Assembly: GCA_963854835.1 (NCBI GenBank)
Contig: OY978526.1
Coordinates: 27,145,073 to 27,209,072 of the forward strand
Reading direction: 5' to 3'
Source of the DNA: Megamerina dolium
Lineage: Eukaryota > Arthropoda > Insecta > Diptera > Megamerinidae
DNA: 64,000 bases
The notes beneath the pieces are model-generated. The model was not told the origin of the DNA. It was given only the letters and a program-made list of their open reading frames with translations, and did no database searches. The number at the start of each line of letters is the position of its first letter. Positions within the stretch are counted from its first letter, which is position 1. Shown one piece after another: positions 34,150-46,029 of this stretch. Position numbers and translations under genes: made by a program.

Positions 34150-34594
34150 TATGTAAACAAACGTTTTATTCATTTCTTCATTTGCATTTGATACAAAAGA
34201 TATTTGCACAAAATTGGGAAACCCATTATTTATCTGTCCGTAACATTATTTATAATCACACTGTATAATGTAAATATTATTTATTTAATTTTTTATTTGT
34301 ACAAATGTCAGTAGATTAGTGGTATTAATTAATTAATTAATTTAACGTTTAACCTTGGTTGATTGTGTTAATGAAAATTCTTAAATTTTTATTTTCTATT
34401 ACGAAATTCAATATGTTAATTTTCGCAAACAACAATTTTAAGGACCGCTCTATTTCACAATTTTAGAGACATTCATACGAGTATAAGTAATTATAACAAT
34501 TTTTGTATATGTAGACACAAGTGATTTAAAGCATATTATTCAATGTTTCGAATGTGCGTACTTCATTCGATATTTCTGTATACGTATATTGTAT
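34150..34594. repeat. Peptide-unit spacer between mariner and Gypsy insertions
   Basis: This continues the unit (TGTAAACAAACGTTTTATTC...). It lacks the MMNFGKF gene that the sister units carry at the equivalent place: sequence jumps from TTTAACGTTTAACC to the AAGGACCGCTC block. Nothing coding. Confidence 0.6.
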
Positions 34595-34794
34595 TGTTAC
34601 GAAAATGTCTTTATTGGGCTGTTCGTATCGACTAGATTGCATAAAAAAATGTACAAATCAATTCTATTTTTCTTATTAAATTCAAATATAAAAATATCTC
34701 AAATATTTCAAAGAGAATCTAACTTCTAATCTTTCTGTACAAGTATATTTTTCACCAGTGTTTTTGTTAAGTGATTTGTTTATTATTTACAACA
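34595..34794 (-). repeat. Gypsy 3' LTR
   Basis: This 200-bp terminal repeat matches 39683-39882. On the minus strand it is the downstream LTR. Confidence 0.92.
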
Positions 34795-34879
34795 CTGCCC
34801 TCCACTTAAACTTGTTCGTCCCGAACAAGTGTTCCCATATCGCCGTGATAAGGAGCCAGCCGTTCCAGATGTACTATTT

Positions 34880-37800
34880 TCAATTTTGCTCGACGATGCC
34901 CTGATGCGTTTGTAATTTAGGAGACAAGCCCTTTTTCCGTTGTGGATTATGAAGCCATACCAGGTCTCCTTTATGGTAGCCTTTTGAATTTGTTCGTAAA
35001 TCATATCTGGCCTTCATCTTGTCACTTGTTATCTGAATTCGCCTTCTTATGAAACGATGCACTTCATCTAGTTGATTTCGTTTGTTCTCAACGTAGTCAC
35101 ATATAGGTTTGTCAGACGATGGAGTTACTCCAAATTTCAAATCAGCCGGTAATCTTACATCTGTACCGAAAACTGCTCTTGCTGGTGTTGTTGCTGTGGA
35201 ATTATGCTGTGCAGACCGATATGCAAGTAGAAACATTGGGATGTGAGTGTCCCAATCTTTTTGATCCCTGTTAACGACTTTCCTCAGGTACTCATTCAAG
35301 GTACGGTTGAATCGTTCTACCATACCGTCCGACTGTGGATGAAATGGAGTGGTACGAGTTTTATGTATGCCCAAAATTGCGCAAACTTCTTTAAACACCG
35401 TTGATTCGAAGTTTCGCCCTTGGTCAGAATGCAGCTCTAATGGGACACCAAATCGTGTAATCCAATTGTTCACGAATACTTCAGCGACCATGTTCGCTTC
35501 TTGATTTGGAATAGGGTACACTTCTGGCCACTTGCTAAAGTAGTCCATTACTACCAACACATACCTATTTCCCAAGTTGCTTGTGGGGAACGGTCCCGCT
35601 ATGTCCAACGCAATTCGTTCAAACGGAGCACCCGTGTTGTACTGTTGCATCTTACCTCGAGTCCTTCTATGTGGCCCGTTTGCTCATGAGCATTGGTCAC
35701 ATCTTCTTATAAAGTCTACCACGGATTCCTGGCACCCAACCCAGTAGAAGCGCCTCTTAACCTTTTCTGTGGTTTTAGCTATGCCTAAATGACCTCCACT
35801 GGATGCATTGTGATATTCTGAAATTACCTCATTGATTCTGGACTTTGGTACCACCAGAAGGTTATTTGCGGTTTTGCCATCTTCACTTTCCCATGTCCGG
35901 TACAGACAACCATCACTAAGGTGCAAGCTTTGCCATTGCGCCCAGTATGCTTTAGATATCGGGCTTTCACTAGCCATTTCTTGCCAGTCTGGTCGGATGC
36001 CATGCTCTTTACTTTTCATGATTTTTGCAAGATCTGGGTCGTTCCGCTGCTCTTTTTGTATTCGTTCACTGATCCAGGACTCTTCCGGAAGGGCATTTAA
36101 AAGCCGGATGTCTACAATATGTTCCTTGCTTTCGGCTCGTGAACAATGTTTGCATTCAGTGCTGCAGGGACGACGCGATAAGGCATCAGCATTGCCATGA
36201 TGATCTCCTTTACGGTGCTCAATTGTAAAATCGTAGCTTTGCAATCGCTCAATCCATCGCGCTAGTTGACCTTCCGGATCCTTGAATTGTAGTAGCCACC
36301 GGAGCGCTGCATGGTCAGTCCTGAGATGGAATTGTTGTCCGTATAGATACTTATGAAAGTGTTTCACGCATTCCATTATGGCAAGTAGCTCCCTTCGCGT
36401 TACGCAGTAGTTGCGCTCTGGTTTTGACAAAGTTTTGCTATAGTAGGCTATCACTTTTTCTTGTCCTTCTATTATCTGAGACAGTACTCCGCCGGTTCCG
36501 TAGCCGCTCGCATCCGTATCCAATATAAATGTTTTGCCAGGTGTTGGGTAAGCTAATACTGGTGCGGAGCAGAGTTGTTCTTTGAGCTGTTCGAAAGCCT
36601 TATCTTGTGTATCACCCCATTTGAATGCCTGGTTCTTCCTAGTTAGCTCATGTAAACTACTGACTATGTTTGCAAAGCCGGGCACGAACCGTCTGTAGTA
36701 GGTACTCAGCCCCAGGAAACTTCTTAGATCATGCAGGTTTGTTAGTTTTGGCCACTTTTTCACCGCTGCTATTTTCTCGTCGTCTGTGTGAACGCCTTTC
36801 ATGGTTACCTTGTGACCGAGATACCGAACTTCACGTTTGAAAAGTGAACACTTCCTTGAGTTCAGTTTCAGTCCAGCGGCTTCTATTCGTTCAAAAACCT
36901 CCTTCAATTTCGCTAAGTGGTCGTCAAAGTCTTTGCCCATCACAATAATGTCGTCAAGATATACCAAACACGTTTTCCAGTGCAGTCCTTTCAAGACACG
37001 TTCCATGAGACGCTCGAAAGTGACAGGTGCATTGCAAAGCCCGAAAGGCATCACTGTGAATTGCCATAGTCCATCACCAACGCTAAATGCAGTCTTTTCT
37101 TTGTCTTCCTCTTTAAATTCTACTTGCCAGTAGCAGCTCTGTAGATCGAGGGTTGAGAACCATTGTGCACCAAATAGTGTGTCGAGAGTATCGTCGATTC
37201 TAGGCAATGGATAGCTATCTTTCTTCGTGACATCATTCAACTTACGGTAGTCCACACAGAATCGAGTACTTCCGTCTTTCTTCTTCACAAGCACTACTGG
37301 TGCACTCCAGGGACTGGCGGATGGTTCGATAACACCTTCCCTCCGCATATCGGCAACGAGCTTTGTTACTTCATCCCTTCTAGCCAATGGAACTCTTCGT
37401 GGCGCTTGGCGCATAGGTTTGGAATCGCCGGTATCAATTTCATGTTTCACTATAGCTGTTCTTCCGCCACTTTTACCTTTAGGTGCAAAAATGGACCAAT
37501 GTTTCCTTAATGCTTGTAACGCCTTATTTTTCTGATGTTCAGTAAGCTCTTTAGTCCATTCTTGCATCTGCGACATTGCCATTTCTTTGTCCGCATTGCT
37601 TCCAGCTTTTACTGTCGCCGTATCCGCTCCACAATTAACCACAGCTGTAACCTCTTGACATTGACCAATTATTGTTCCTTTTCTTACAAATTTTGGTGTA
37701 CCAGATGGATTTAAAATTCGAATAGGTATACTTCCATCATTTTTAGACTCCACTAGTGGTTTTCCAAGTATGATGTTATTGACTTGGTTACTTTTGATAG

Positions 37801-38287
37801 CTTCCACAACCCACAACTTACTTGTAACTCCATCCGTATCTATTTTAGCCCATATGATTGCCTCCGAATTTGCGGGTATTTTAGGTTTTTGGCATATCCG
37901 GACCTGTCTTGTACTTCCACTACGCTCATAGCCAGCATTTAGTGGACATTCGACATCCATATATCGCAATATTCGTCGCCTTAAGTCTAATGTAACTCCA
38001 TGTGCGATCATAAAATCTATGCCAATAATGACGTCATCGATAATATCTGCCACAATGAATTCATGTTGTAAATCACAGTCACCTATCGTGATTTGCTTTG
38101 AGACCTTTCCCAAAATCGGTGCATCTTCACCTGTTGCTGTGCGAAGTTTTATACCAACTAGTGGCACAACCTCTTTCACCAGGCCACTTTTTATTATCGA
38201 GTGAGACGCGCCAGTATCCAAAGTCAAAATAAATGCTTTATTGTTAATTTTTCCATCGATGGTCAGACTGTTAGGCACGCGTTCCAT
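34880..38287 (-). pseudogene. pol: Gypsy pol polyprotein, one in-frame stop
   Basis: Domains in order: aspartic protease near residue 25 (LTLDTGASHSI); reverse transcriptase from about residue 290 (FCVDYRKLND, LDLQSCYWQV, MPFGLCNAP, catalytic YLDDIIVMG); RNase H from about 590 (LDTDASGYGTGGVLSQ); the integrase zinc finger (GHLGIAKTTEKVKRRFYWVG...CDQC); then a TGA stop at about 35684. After it, the integrase core continues in the same frame: LDIAGPF (first Asp), HSDQGRNFES (second Asp), FHPQSDGMVERFNRTLNEYL (Glu). The pol frame is open upstream to about 38373, overlaps the end of gag, and lies in the -1 frame relative to it. This suggests a -1 frameshift in translation. This copy is disabled by the stop in the integrase. 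Confidence 0.9.
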
Positions 38288-38355
38288 TTGAGAGATGAGA
38301 ATGGTGGGGCAACCCGTTGTGGGAGCCAGCTCACGCCCCTTGGAACTGGCTCGTT

Positions 38356-39651
38356 TTAATTTAACGATGGCTTATACGTAGTCTCGTTAATGCTGTTCAC
38401 CCCGTGTTCGAGTTTCTTCTTCCCTGGAGAGCTTGATCGAGAACGTTTTCGACGGCAATCCCGTGCAATATGTCCAGGTTTAGCACAATTAAAGCACTTT
38501 CCACTAAATGTGCCTTCACGTCGAACTACTGCAGCTTGCTCGGACTTGATCACTTGGCGTACCACTTCAACCAGATCATCCGTTTCAATCTCCAATTTCC
38601 GAACCTTATGTGTTGGACGACACATCACACCAGCAGCTTCATATGTCAGCGCACTGCTAACAGTTTCTGCAAAAGTCGCTCTCGGGGACATGATTGTTTG
38701 TCGTTTTGTTTCGGGATCACGTATGCCTTCGATGAATGTGTCAATTTTAATTACCTCAATGAAATCACTAGGTTTGCCAGCATACGAGAGGTTGCACAGC
38801 CGTTCAATATCTGATGCATATTGTTGAAGAGTTTCGCCAATCCGTTGTACCCTTGCTTTTAGTTCTACTCTGTGCAACTGGGTCATATAGCTACTGTCGT
38901 ATTTCCGCTTCAAAGTATCCATCAACGCTTGATAGCTGTTGCGCTCGTGCTCTGGAACCTGCTGTAAAACTTCCGCTGCATTACCTTTTAATGCCACAAT
39001 TAATGCAGAAGTTTTTTCGTTAACACCCCACTGATTTGCTAAGGCGGTTGTTTCAAATTGCAACTTGAAAACATCAAAAGCCGTCGATCCATCAAACGTT
39101 GGTGATTTTAATTTGATGGCACCAGAATCTCGAACGATTGTTGTTGTAGTTCCACTTAGTTCCATTGAATTAAAGCGATTTTCCAGGTGCCGAATCTTCT
39201 CGTCTATTACAACTTGTTTCTCGCTCAGCTCTTGTACTTTCTGGTCAGTCTGATCCATTCTTTCTAAGAATTGCTTTTGAATATCTAAAGAGGCCTTGGT
39301 AAGCTGTTCCTGCATGACGGTAGAGTTTTCTTCAAATTTCTCTTGCAACAGTGTAGCCATTCCTTTCTTAGATTCAGTAGAGTGTTTATCAAGTTGCTCC
39401 TGCATCTGCTGCATCATCGATTTCATAAACTCCATCATTTGGCCAGATGTGTCCGTTTTTTCCACTTCTTCAATTACACCACCTGCAACATCTTCTTCAT
39501 AGAACTCATGTTCATCAACATTTACACCGTTGGCTTCCATAGCCTCTCGTAGTCTCACTTGCAGTTCTGCCTTAATACCGGATGAGGATAGATCCAATGA
39601 TGCTAACTGTTGTTTCAGTTTCTTCACTTTCAGCTGGTTAAACTTCACCAT
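38356..39651 (-). CDS. gag: Gypsy gag
   Basis: The product is 431 residues from the ATG at 39651. The frame is open further upstream but without an ATG. Near the N-terminus is a SAP-like segment (KVKKLKQQLASLDLSSSGIK). A glutamine-rich coiled-coil region follows (MKSMMQQMQEQLDKH, QKQFLERMDQ). The retroviral-type capsid part has FKLQFETTALANQW and a C-terminal domain with VELKARVQRIGETLQQYASD. A CCHC zinc knuckle CFNCAKPGHIARDC is near the C-terminus, followed by a basic tail. The frame is intact and could assemble particles. pol follows in the -1 frame. Confidence 0.88.
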   Translation of the reverse strand: MVKFNQLKVKKLKQQLASLDLSSSGIKAELQVRLREAMEANGVNVDEHEFYEEDVAGGVIEEVEKTDTSGQMMEFMKSMMQQMQEQLDKHSTESKKGMATLLQEKFEENSTVMQEQLTKASLDIQKQFLERMDQTDQKVQELSEKQVVIDEKIRHLENRFNSMELSGTTTTIVRDSGAIKLKSPTFDGSTAFDVFKLQFETTALANQWGVNEKTSALIVALKGNAAEVLQQVPEHERNSYQALMDTLKRKYDSSYMTQLHRVELKARVQRIGETLQQYASDIERLCNLSYAGKPSDFIEVIKIDTFIEGIRDPETKRQTIMSPRATFAETVSSALTYEAAGVMCRPTHKVRKLEIETDDLVEVVRQVIKSEQAAVVRREGTFSGKCFNCAKPGHIARDCRRKRSRSSSPGKKKLEHGVNSINETTYKPSLN

Positions 39652-39682
39652 TTTTTTAAGCAATCCCACCGCTGTCACCAAT

Positions 39683-39882
39683 TGTTACGAAAATGTCTTT
39701 ATTGGGCTGTTCGTATCGACTAGATTGCATAAAAAAATGTACAAATCAATTCTATTTTTATTATTAAATTCAAATATAAAAATATCTCAAATATTTCAAA
39801 GAGAATCTAATTTCTAATCTTTCTGTACAAGTATATTTTTCACCAGTGTTTTTGTTATGTGATTTGTTTATTATTTACAACA
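39683..39882 (-). repeat. Gypsy 5' LTR
   Basis: This terminal repeat is directly followed, on the minus strand, by the candidate primer binding site. It shows about three differences from the 3' LTR. Confidence 0.92.
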
Positions 39883-40011
39883 GTATATTATATTGTACAC
39901 TTGGTTCCATAAGCACTTTTAATATTAAAACACATGTATTTATATATACATATATATTTGCATTATTTTTTTATTTATATATTTGCATAATTTTATGGTT
40001 TTGTATAAATA

Positions 40012-41243
40012 CCAGGTGTACTAGCTTAAATCCTTAAATTAAAAAACACCCTTTGTTCATAGAAAGCTAAAAATTTATTTATTTAAAGTATTTGCCCTCA
40101 CTAGCTATACATTTTTCCCATCTCTCGGGTAATTTGTGTATACCATGCCAAAAGAATTCCTCATTTTTCGAAGCAAACCACTCGTCAAGCCGACGTCTCC
40201 ATACGAATCGAAGTGCTGTTCGGCGAGCGCGTGACCAATCGACGCAAACAGGTGATAGTCAGAAGGGGCCAGGTCTGGTGAATAATCGGGATGAGGTAGC
40301 ACCTCCCAATTGAGTGTGTCCAAGTAGTTTTGGACCAGTTTTGACGGGTGCGATGGGGCGTTCTCATGTCTTTGTTCATAACCAGGCCTTTTTTCACCCA
40401 AAGCACGGCGAAATTTCACTAGTTGTTGGTGTTAGCGGTGAGCATTGACAGTTTCACCATGTTTCAACACCACCAAACGCTGATCCCACCAAACGCAAAG
40501 CATCGTCTTGCATCCAAAGCGATTTGGTCTTGGAGAAGAAGTTGCTGATTGGCCGGGATCGACCCACGATTTTTTTCGTTTAGAATTCTCAAAGTATATC
40601 CACTTTTCATCGCAAGTCACCACAAGATGCAGGAACGACTTTCTTGTTGTCTAGCAATTAAGATTTCGCATGTGTTTTGGCGTCGCTCCTTCTGCCTAAC
40701 CGTTCAATTCATGGGGTACCCATTTTCCGAATTTTTGAACCTTCCCCATGGCTCGTAAACGTATGGAAATGGCTTGTTGAGTAACACCTAACTGTTCGGC
40801 AAGCATTTTTTTCGATTGGGTCGTCCTCATCCAAAAGAGCCTGCAAATCATGGTCCTCAACTTTTCTGGGGCTATTTTCACGCTTCTTGTCACTCAAGTC
40901 AAAATGGCCTTCTTTGAACCGAAGAAACCAGTTTTTGCAAGTGGTTTCCGACAGCGCACTGTCACCATAGGCCTCCACAAGCATTCGATGCGACTCAGCA
41001 TCGATTTCTTCAAATTGAAGCAAAAAAGTGGAGCTTCCCGCATATGCTCTTTTTCTGGCACGAAACTAGACATGATTATACGAGGAAAAATGTATGTTGT
41101 TGTATGAAATCACTGATGATGTTTACTAATTTATGTAAACAGATGTCAAACTCATAAAAAAGAGGATCCACAGTCGATAATAGCTCAATATGCTCACTAA
41201 CGCCATCTACGAGCAAACAGCGGATTTAAGCTTGTACACCTGG
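40012..41243 (-). mobile_element. Near-full-length mariner with TA duplication, frameshifted transposase
   Basis: Termini are CCAGGTGTAC[AT]AGCTTAAATCC, flanked by TA (40010-40011, 41244-41245). The empty site TATAAATAACTTTAAAT exists at about 29482-29498. The transposase runs on the minus strand from about 41074: N-terminus MSSFVPEKEHMREAPLFCFN, helix-turn-helix with TTCKNWFLRFKEGHFDLSDK, then SKKMLAEQLGVTQQAISIRL, MVTCDEKWIYFEN (first catalytic Asp), ENAPSHPSKLVQNYL, and HPDYSPDLAPSDYHLF (last Asp). Several frameshifts make it inactive. Confidence 0.92.
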
Positions 41244-41485
41244 TAACCTTAAATAAATATGATAAATTGTTTCTTGCAGTACTAACAAATGAAGACTTTC
41301 ATTTCACAGTCGAAATTCACAAATGTTTGAAAAATAATTTTCAAATAGGTTATTGACTATTCATTCTCTTTTCCTTCACTTCTCTACAACAAAATATTGT
41401 TGTCATGAGAAAAGCCTGTTTGCATTTCTGTAATTAATTGGTTATGATAATAATTGCAGCAACCGACGATTAGTAATAACTCTCA
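41244..41485. repeat. Peptide-unit tail
   Basis: It matches 29490-29720: ATATGATAAATTGTTTCTTGCAG and AAGACTTTCATTTCA. No gene. Confidence 0.6.
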
Positions 41486-41499
41486 ATTTTATTCATATA

Positions 41500-42515
41500 A
41501 GTGAGGTGAGGGCTCAAACCACTACCTTCCCATAAGGTTTGAAGTAAGCTTTCCAACGTGGAAACCAATACTCGAGGCTGATAGTATTGCTTGCATCCCT
41601 GAACATCCGCAATGCTTTCAACAGTCTCAGATGGGCCGATATAATAGACGCATTAGAAACAAGGTTTTCACTACCGAACTACCTAAGGAAGATAATTCGA
41701 AGCTATCTAAGCAACCGACTAATCTAATCTATGAAACCAATGAGGGTCAGAGCAGCTATATCAGATGACATAGCTGCTAAAATAACCGCTCTTAATACTG
41801 AAGAGTCAAAAAGTAAGCTGAACCAAGGGATGATCAGAGTACAAGCATGGCTTGAGGACCATGGTCTGAAACTCGCTACAGAAAACACAGAGCTGATCCT
41901 TCTGACAAAACGGCACATACCGCTGGAGGTCGACATGAAAGTTCTTGATACAACGCCGACGACCAATACGGCGGTGAAGTATCTCGGTGTACAACGAGAC
42001 CCTCGACAGACATTCTGGGCGCATATAAAGAACGCCGCAGGAAAATACGCGCTAAGCAAATTGATGGCAAATATTGGAGGTCGAAGACAAAGCAAGCTCA
42101 GACTGCTAATGGAAACGACGAACTCGATCCTTCTATACGGAAGCGAACTGTGGACAGACACGCTAAAGTCAAAAATCCGCCGGAAAGTGCTACTTTCTGT
42201 GCAACGCACCTGTGCACTCCGAGTAGCCTCCTCATGCCGAACGGTGTCTGGAGCAGCGGTCCTTGTTATAAGCGGAACAATTCCCATAAATTTGTTAGCT
42301 GAGGAATGCAGACAAAAGTGGAAAGCAAAAAATATGAGGCTGCCGGGCCTAAGCCCCCAAGAAGGGAGACGACAAATCATAGATATGTTGCAAGCAAGAT
42401 GGAACACCGAACCAAGCGGAAGATGGTCAGCGAAGTTAATGCCCGACCTTAGAGAATGGACTCAAAAAAATCTCCTTACAGTCGGCTGGGGCCGACCAAA
42501 TTATACCCTGCATAT
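41500..42515 (+). mobile_element. 5'-truncated R1/LOA-like LINE, long open C-terminal part
   Basis: The frame 41731-42519 is open for 262 codons. It has RT thumb and C-terminal LINE text: LNQGMIRVQAWLEDHGLKLA, TELILLTKRH, VKYLGVQRDPRQTFWAHI, AGKYALSKLMANIGGRR and LLYGSELWTD. The catalytic YADD region is lost at the 5' truncation. The final codons (TVGWGRPNYTLHM) are read from the adjoining TATACCCTGC repeat end, so the true LINE end is about 42475. The minus-strand open frame of similar length is a shadow. Confidence 0.8.
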
Positions 42516-44421
42516 GTAGAGATATATATAAAAAGTTTGCTCGTATATCCATCCTTTTCTTCGACTACTTTGTATAGGACCTACATTAAGAAGCAGGCGT
42601 ACCTCACCAATTTTGGATAATCAATTTCTGCCTATAATACTAAACTACATAGGTTGCAATGGGTTGACCTAGGCGTATTAATTAGTAAATTATGGGTGTT
42701 TTAATGTTTAAGATAAATCCGAGACTTTGTACGGAAGCTATATAAAAAGTGGGCGTGACGTATCTCTTTCTGGTATATCTAATTAATTTTTCAATATCAA
42801 TCTACACCTTAAATTTGGTTGTCCTACGCTAAATGGTTTGTAAGTTATGGAGCTTAAAAGTTTTAGTTTAATTCCCTCGACTTTGTATTGCGTGGCACAC
42901 TGATTTTCTGCCAGATTATTTCCGACTACGATATTAATCTAAGTGTCAATTATGGTTATTTTAGGCAGGAGATTGCCGAAGTTACAGCTGTTTAAATTTA
43001 AAAGAATTTCAGTCATTTTGTATGGGGGCTGCAATAAACAGTGGGCATGGCGCATCCATTTCCTATGAGCCTAGTTGCTCGTACAATACTAATCCATACC
43101 TTAAATCTCGTTGTCCTACGCTAAATGGTTTGTAAGTTATGGAGCTTAAAAGTTTTAGTTTAATTCCCTTGACTTTGTATGGGAGACTCATTAAGGAGTG
43201 GGCGTGGCACACTGATTTTCTGCCAGATTTTTGCCGACTACGATATTAATCTAAGTGTCAATTATGGTTATTCTAGACAGAAGATTGCCGAAGTTACAGC
43301 TGTTTCAATTTAAAATTTGTATGGGGGCTGCAATAAACAGTGGGCGTGGTGCGCCCATTTTCTGTGAGCCCAGTTGCTCGTACAATACTAATCCATACCT
43401 TAAATCTCGTTGTCGTACGCTAAATGGTTTGTAAGTTATGGAGCTTAAAAGTTTTAGTTTAATTCCCTTGACTTTGTATGGGAGACTCATGAAGGAGTGG
43501 GCGTGGCACACTGATTTTCTGTCAGATTTTTGCCGACTACGATATTAATTTATGTGTCAATTATGGTTATTCTAGACAGAAGATTGCCGAAGTTACAGCT
43601 GTTTCAATTTAAAATTTGTATAGGGGCTACGATAAATAATGGGCGTGGTGCGCCCATTTTCTGTGAGCCTAGTTGCTTGTACAATACTAATCCACACCTT
43701 AAATCTCGTTATTCTACGCTGAATAGTTTGCAAGTTATAACCGGTAACATTTTTTTAATTTCCGCAACTTTGTATAGGAGACCCAAAAAGGAGTGGGCGT
43801 GGCACACTGATTTTCTACCATATTATTTCCGACTACCATGTTAATCTAAGTGTCAATTATGGTTATTCGGGACAGAAGATTGTAGAAGTTACAGCTGTTT
43901 CAATTTAAAAGAAGTACAGACACTTTGTATGAGAGCTACACTAAAAAGTAGGCGTGGCTCAACCACTTTTGGTGAGGTTATATAGTAGTATAATATAAGT
44001 CTATGTGCCAAATATTGTTGTCCCAAGTGGTATATTATGTGAGTTATAGCAAGTTAAAGATTTTGAAAATTTCGAGGTTAGTCGCTTTGAATGCTTGGTG
44101 TGGGCGTGGTTATTGACCGATCATTCCCAATATCAATCCTCTCCGTACTCTTGGATCATAGATTACTTATGCCAAATTTCATCGAAATAGCTCAATATTT
44201 ACTCAAGTTATCGTGCGAACCAGCCAGGTGACAGACAGACGGACGGACGGACGGACGGACGGACGGACGGACGGACATCGTTAAATCGAAAATTTAATCG
44301 ACGCTGATCACGAATATATATCTATGTCTATATCTCCGGAGATTCCTTCAAGTGGACACAAACGTCTGACCGAAATGAATATACCATGCATATTGCATTA
44401 TGCAGGGTATAAAAAGCACGA
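42490..44421 (-). repeat. Long, well-bounded TATACCCTGC composite repeat
   Basis: One end is GGCCGACCAAATTATACCCT, then GCATATGTAG. The other is CATTATGCAGGGTATAAAAA, so both ends carry the same motif in inverted orientation. Internal units of about 290-310 bp repeat four to five times, with GGGCGTGGCACACTGATTTTC, TTTGTATGGGAG[CA]C and GTTGTCCTACGCTAAATGG. A GGAC microsatellite lies at 44239-44275. The open frames at 43305 and 43530 are the repeat read through. Confidence 0.8.
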
Positions 44422-44516
44422 CGAAGTAAATTATTACCTCACGCAGTGTCTATCCGGCCATGGCTACTTTAAAAAATATTTGAATCGTATGTGAAAATCA
44501 GACCAACCACGATATA

Positions 44517-45386
44517 CAAGGTCCGACAAATATGTAGAAGACTCGAACCATATCTCAGCAACCAAGCGTGTCATCTATATGTGAGCACATGCATTTTGAA
44601 GCTTCAACCTTTCTCTACTAACTGTCAAAATTTCATGGCATTTGGTTGACATTTAATCGACGATGCCCCGTGTTCAGCAACAATTGCCTAGCAAGGGGAT
44701 TCGGATGACTGTGTAATTTTTGAATGTAGCTTCTGCAAGACATTGCAACTTCCTCAGAAATTGTGGGTACATTTAAATCTCGATGGATGTTAACGTTCCT
44801 CATATACATACCAAGGCGCGTTTACAATAATTCGCAGACACTTGGATTGTATTCGCTGCAATTTTTCGATATTTGAGGGAGATGCGGTGCCCCAAAACTG
44901 AATACCATAAGTCCAGATTGGCTTCAGGATTGCTTTATATAATGTTTAATGTTTATTGACATTCATTTAACAAAACACGTGTTCGTTTGATGTTGAAATT
45001 TTAACATGGAGCAAAGAGAGAAAAAAGTCACACAGCACTCATTGTTCGTCAATTTTTGGCTCGGAATCAGGTCTGTGTGTTGAATTACCCTCCGTATTCA
45101 CCTGATTTGGCACCGTGCGACTTCTTTTTGTTCCCAAAACTGAAATTGAAGTTGAAAGGATGCTTTTTTGATGACATTCAGACCATACAACGGGCTTGGA
45201 AGAGGGCAGTGGGGGCAATTCCGATAAATGAGCTGGAACACGTGTTTGAATCACTATAAAATCGATGTAACAAGTGTATTGAATCAGGAGCAGAATATTT
45301 CGAATAAATATACCGAAAAATTAGCAGATATCGTGTTTTAATTGTGTTTTTTAGAGGCAGTCTTAATATATAATTGTCGCACCGTG
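44517..45386 (+). mobile_element. Mariner remnant with nested Jockey fragment
   Basis: This is the same family as 16893-17460. It starts CAAGGTCCGACAAATATGTA and ends TTGTCGCACCGTG, flanked by TA (44515-44516, 45387-45388). The transposase C-terminus NYPPYSPDLAPCDFFLFPKL is at 45080-45140. A LINE piece is inserted at about 44657-44945. Confidence 0.85.
44657..44945 (-). mobile_element. Jockey-type LINE 3' fragment nested in mariner
   Basis: The minus strand of this stretch matches the 3' part of the Jockey element at 50440-50670: GCACCGCATCTCCCTCAAAT and TGTACCCACAATTTCT. The sister mariner copy at 17024 runs uninterrupted through this point (GGTTGACATTTATTGTTTATTG). Confidence 0.75.
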
Positions 45387-45394
45387 TATATATT

Positions 45395-45860
45395 GCGACA
45401 CAGAATTTTACGACGCAGAACACACGTTTTTTAAAGGTGAATGGTGGCATAATGAAAGATATGCGCTAGAACTGGCAATCGGAGCATACTCGACTGAAAA
45501 TATCATGGAGAAAGTGATGTCAAACGAAGAAAATTGGAATGCGGTAGCAAACTTTGCCGTAGACATGATTAAAAGCAAATGGCGAAAAATGGAAAGAGTT
45601 CCTGAACATCATTCTGACGTAACATAATACTGCTACGACATAACCCTGCAACAACTGCACATCAGTGACACAAATATTTTAAAAATAGAATGGCAACCCT
45701 GAACGGAGGGAGAGTAACCAAATTGGAGTCCTTCTCAGGACGCCATCTTGGATCTCCTGCCCCGAAGTAATGCAATAGTAGTCCCTGGTCAGGTGAAGAA
45801 TCCAGGAGAGGAGGAGGGAGTTTTTTAGTGGAACGCCACAACGCCACAAAAAAAGAAAAG
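45395..45860 (+). mobile_element. R1-like LINE 3' end
   Basis: The plus strand encodes EWWHNERYALELAIGAYSTE and EENWNAVANFAVDMIKSKWR, then a stop near 45627. This is the style of the C-terminus of R1/LOA LINE polyproteins. A G+C-richer 3' untranslated stretch (45690-45830) follows. 5'-truncated. Confidence 0.65.
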
Positions 45861-46029
45861 ATTCAACTTTCCATCCATTTGAGATTTCTATTTTACTTGG
45901 CGTCCAATGCGGTAATTGAAAACCATTTTTATGCTGACAAAAATTAGAAGCTTTAAGTTTACATAATTGATCTATTTTCTAGTAATATTTGACTGTAGAG
46001 CAATAAACAAATATAAAAGCTGCATATGA

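Larger units (their letters stand above)
34595..39882 (-). mobile_element. Gypsy-type LTR retrotransposon, structurally complete
   Basis: The 200-bp LTRs start TGTTACGAAAATG and end TTACAACA. The insertion has a 4-bp target duplication GTAT (34591-34594 and 39883-39886). The two LTRs differ at about three positions, which suggests a recent insertion. A candidate primer binding site (minus strand, plus coordinates 39661-39680) starts TGGTGACAGCGG two bases after the 5' LTR. A purine-rich tract AGTGGAGGGCAG abuts the 3' LTR. gag and pol lie between. No env-sized space exists. The empty site is preserved in the sister unit near 29430. Confidence 0.93.

Noticed and set aside
38390..38827. A plus-strand frame of 145 codons inside the Gypsy element.
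   Set aside because: Shadow of gag. It shows no independent motif.
41724..42407. A long minus-strand open frame (227 codons).
   Set aside because: It is the antisense shadow of the plus-strand LINE RT frame, which carries recognisable LINE motifs.
44239..44275. GGAC tandem repeat considered as a CRISPR-like or regulatory array.
   Set aside because: It is a simple microsatellite inside a transposable repeat, also seen as GTCC at 5188 and 19231.
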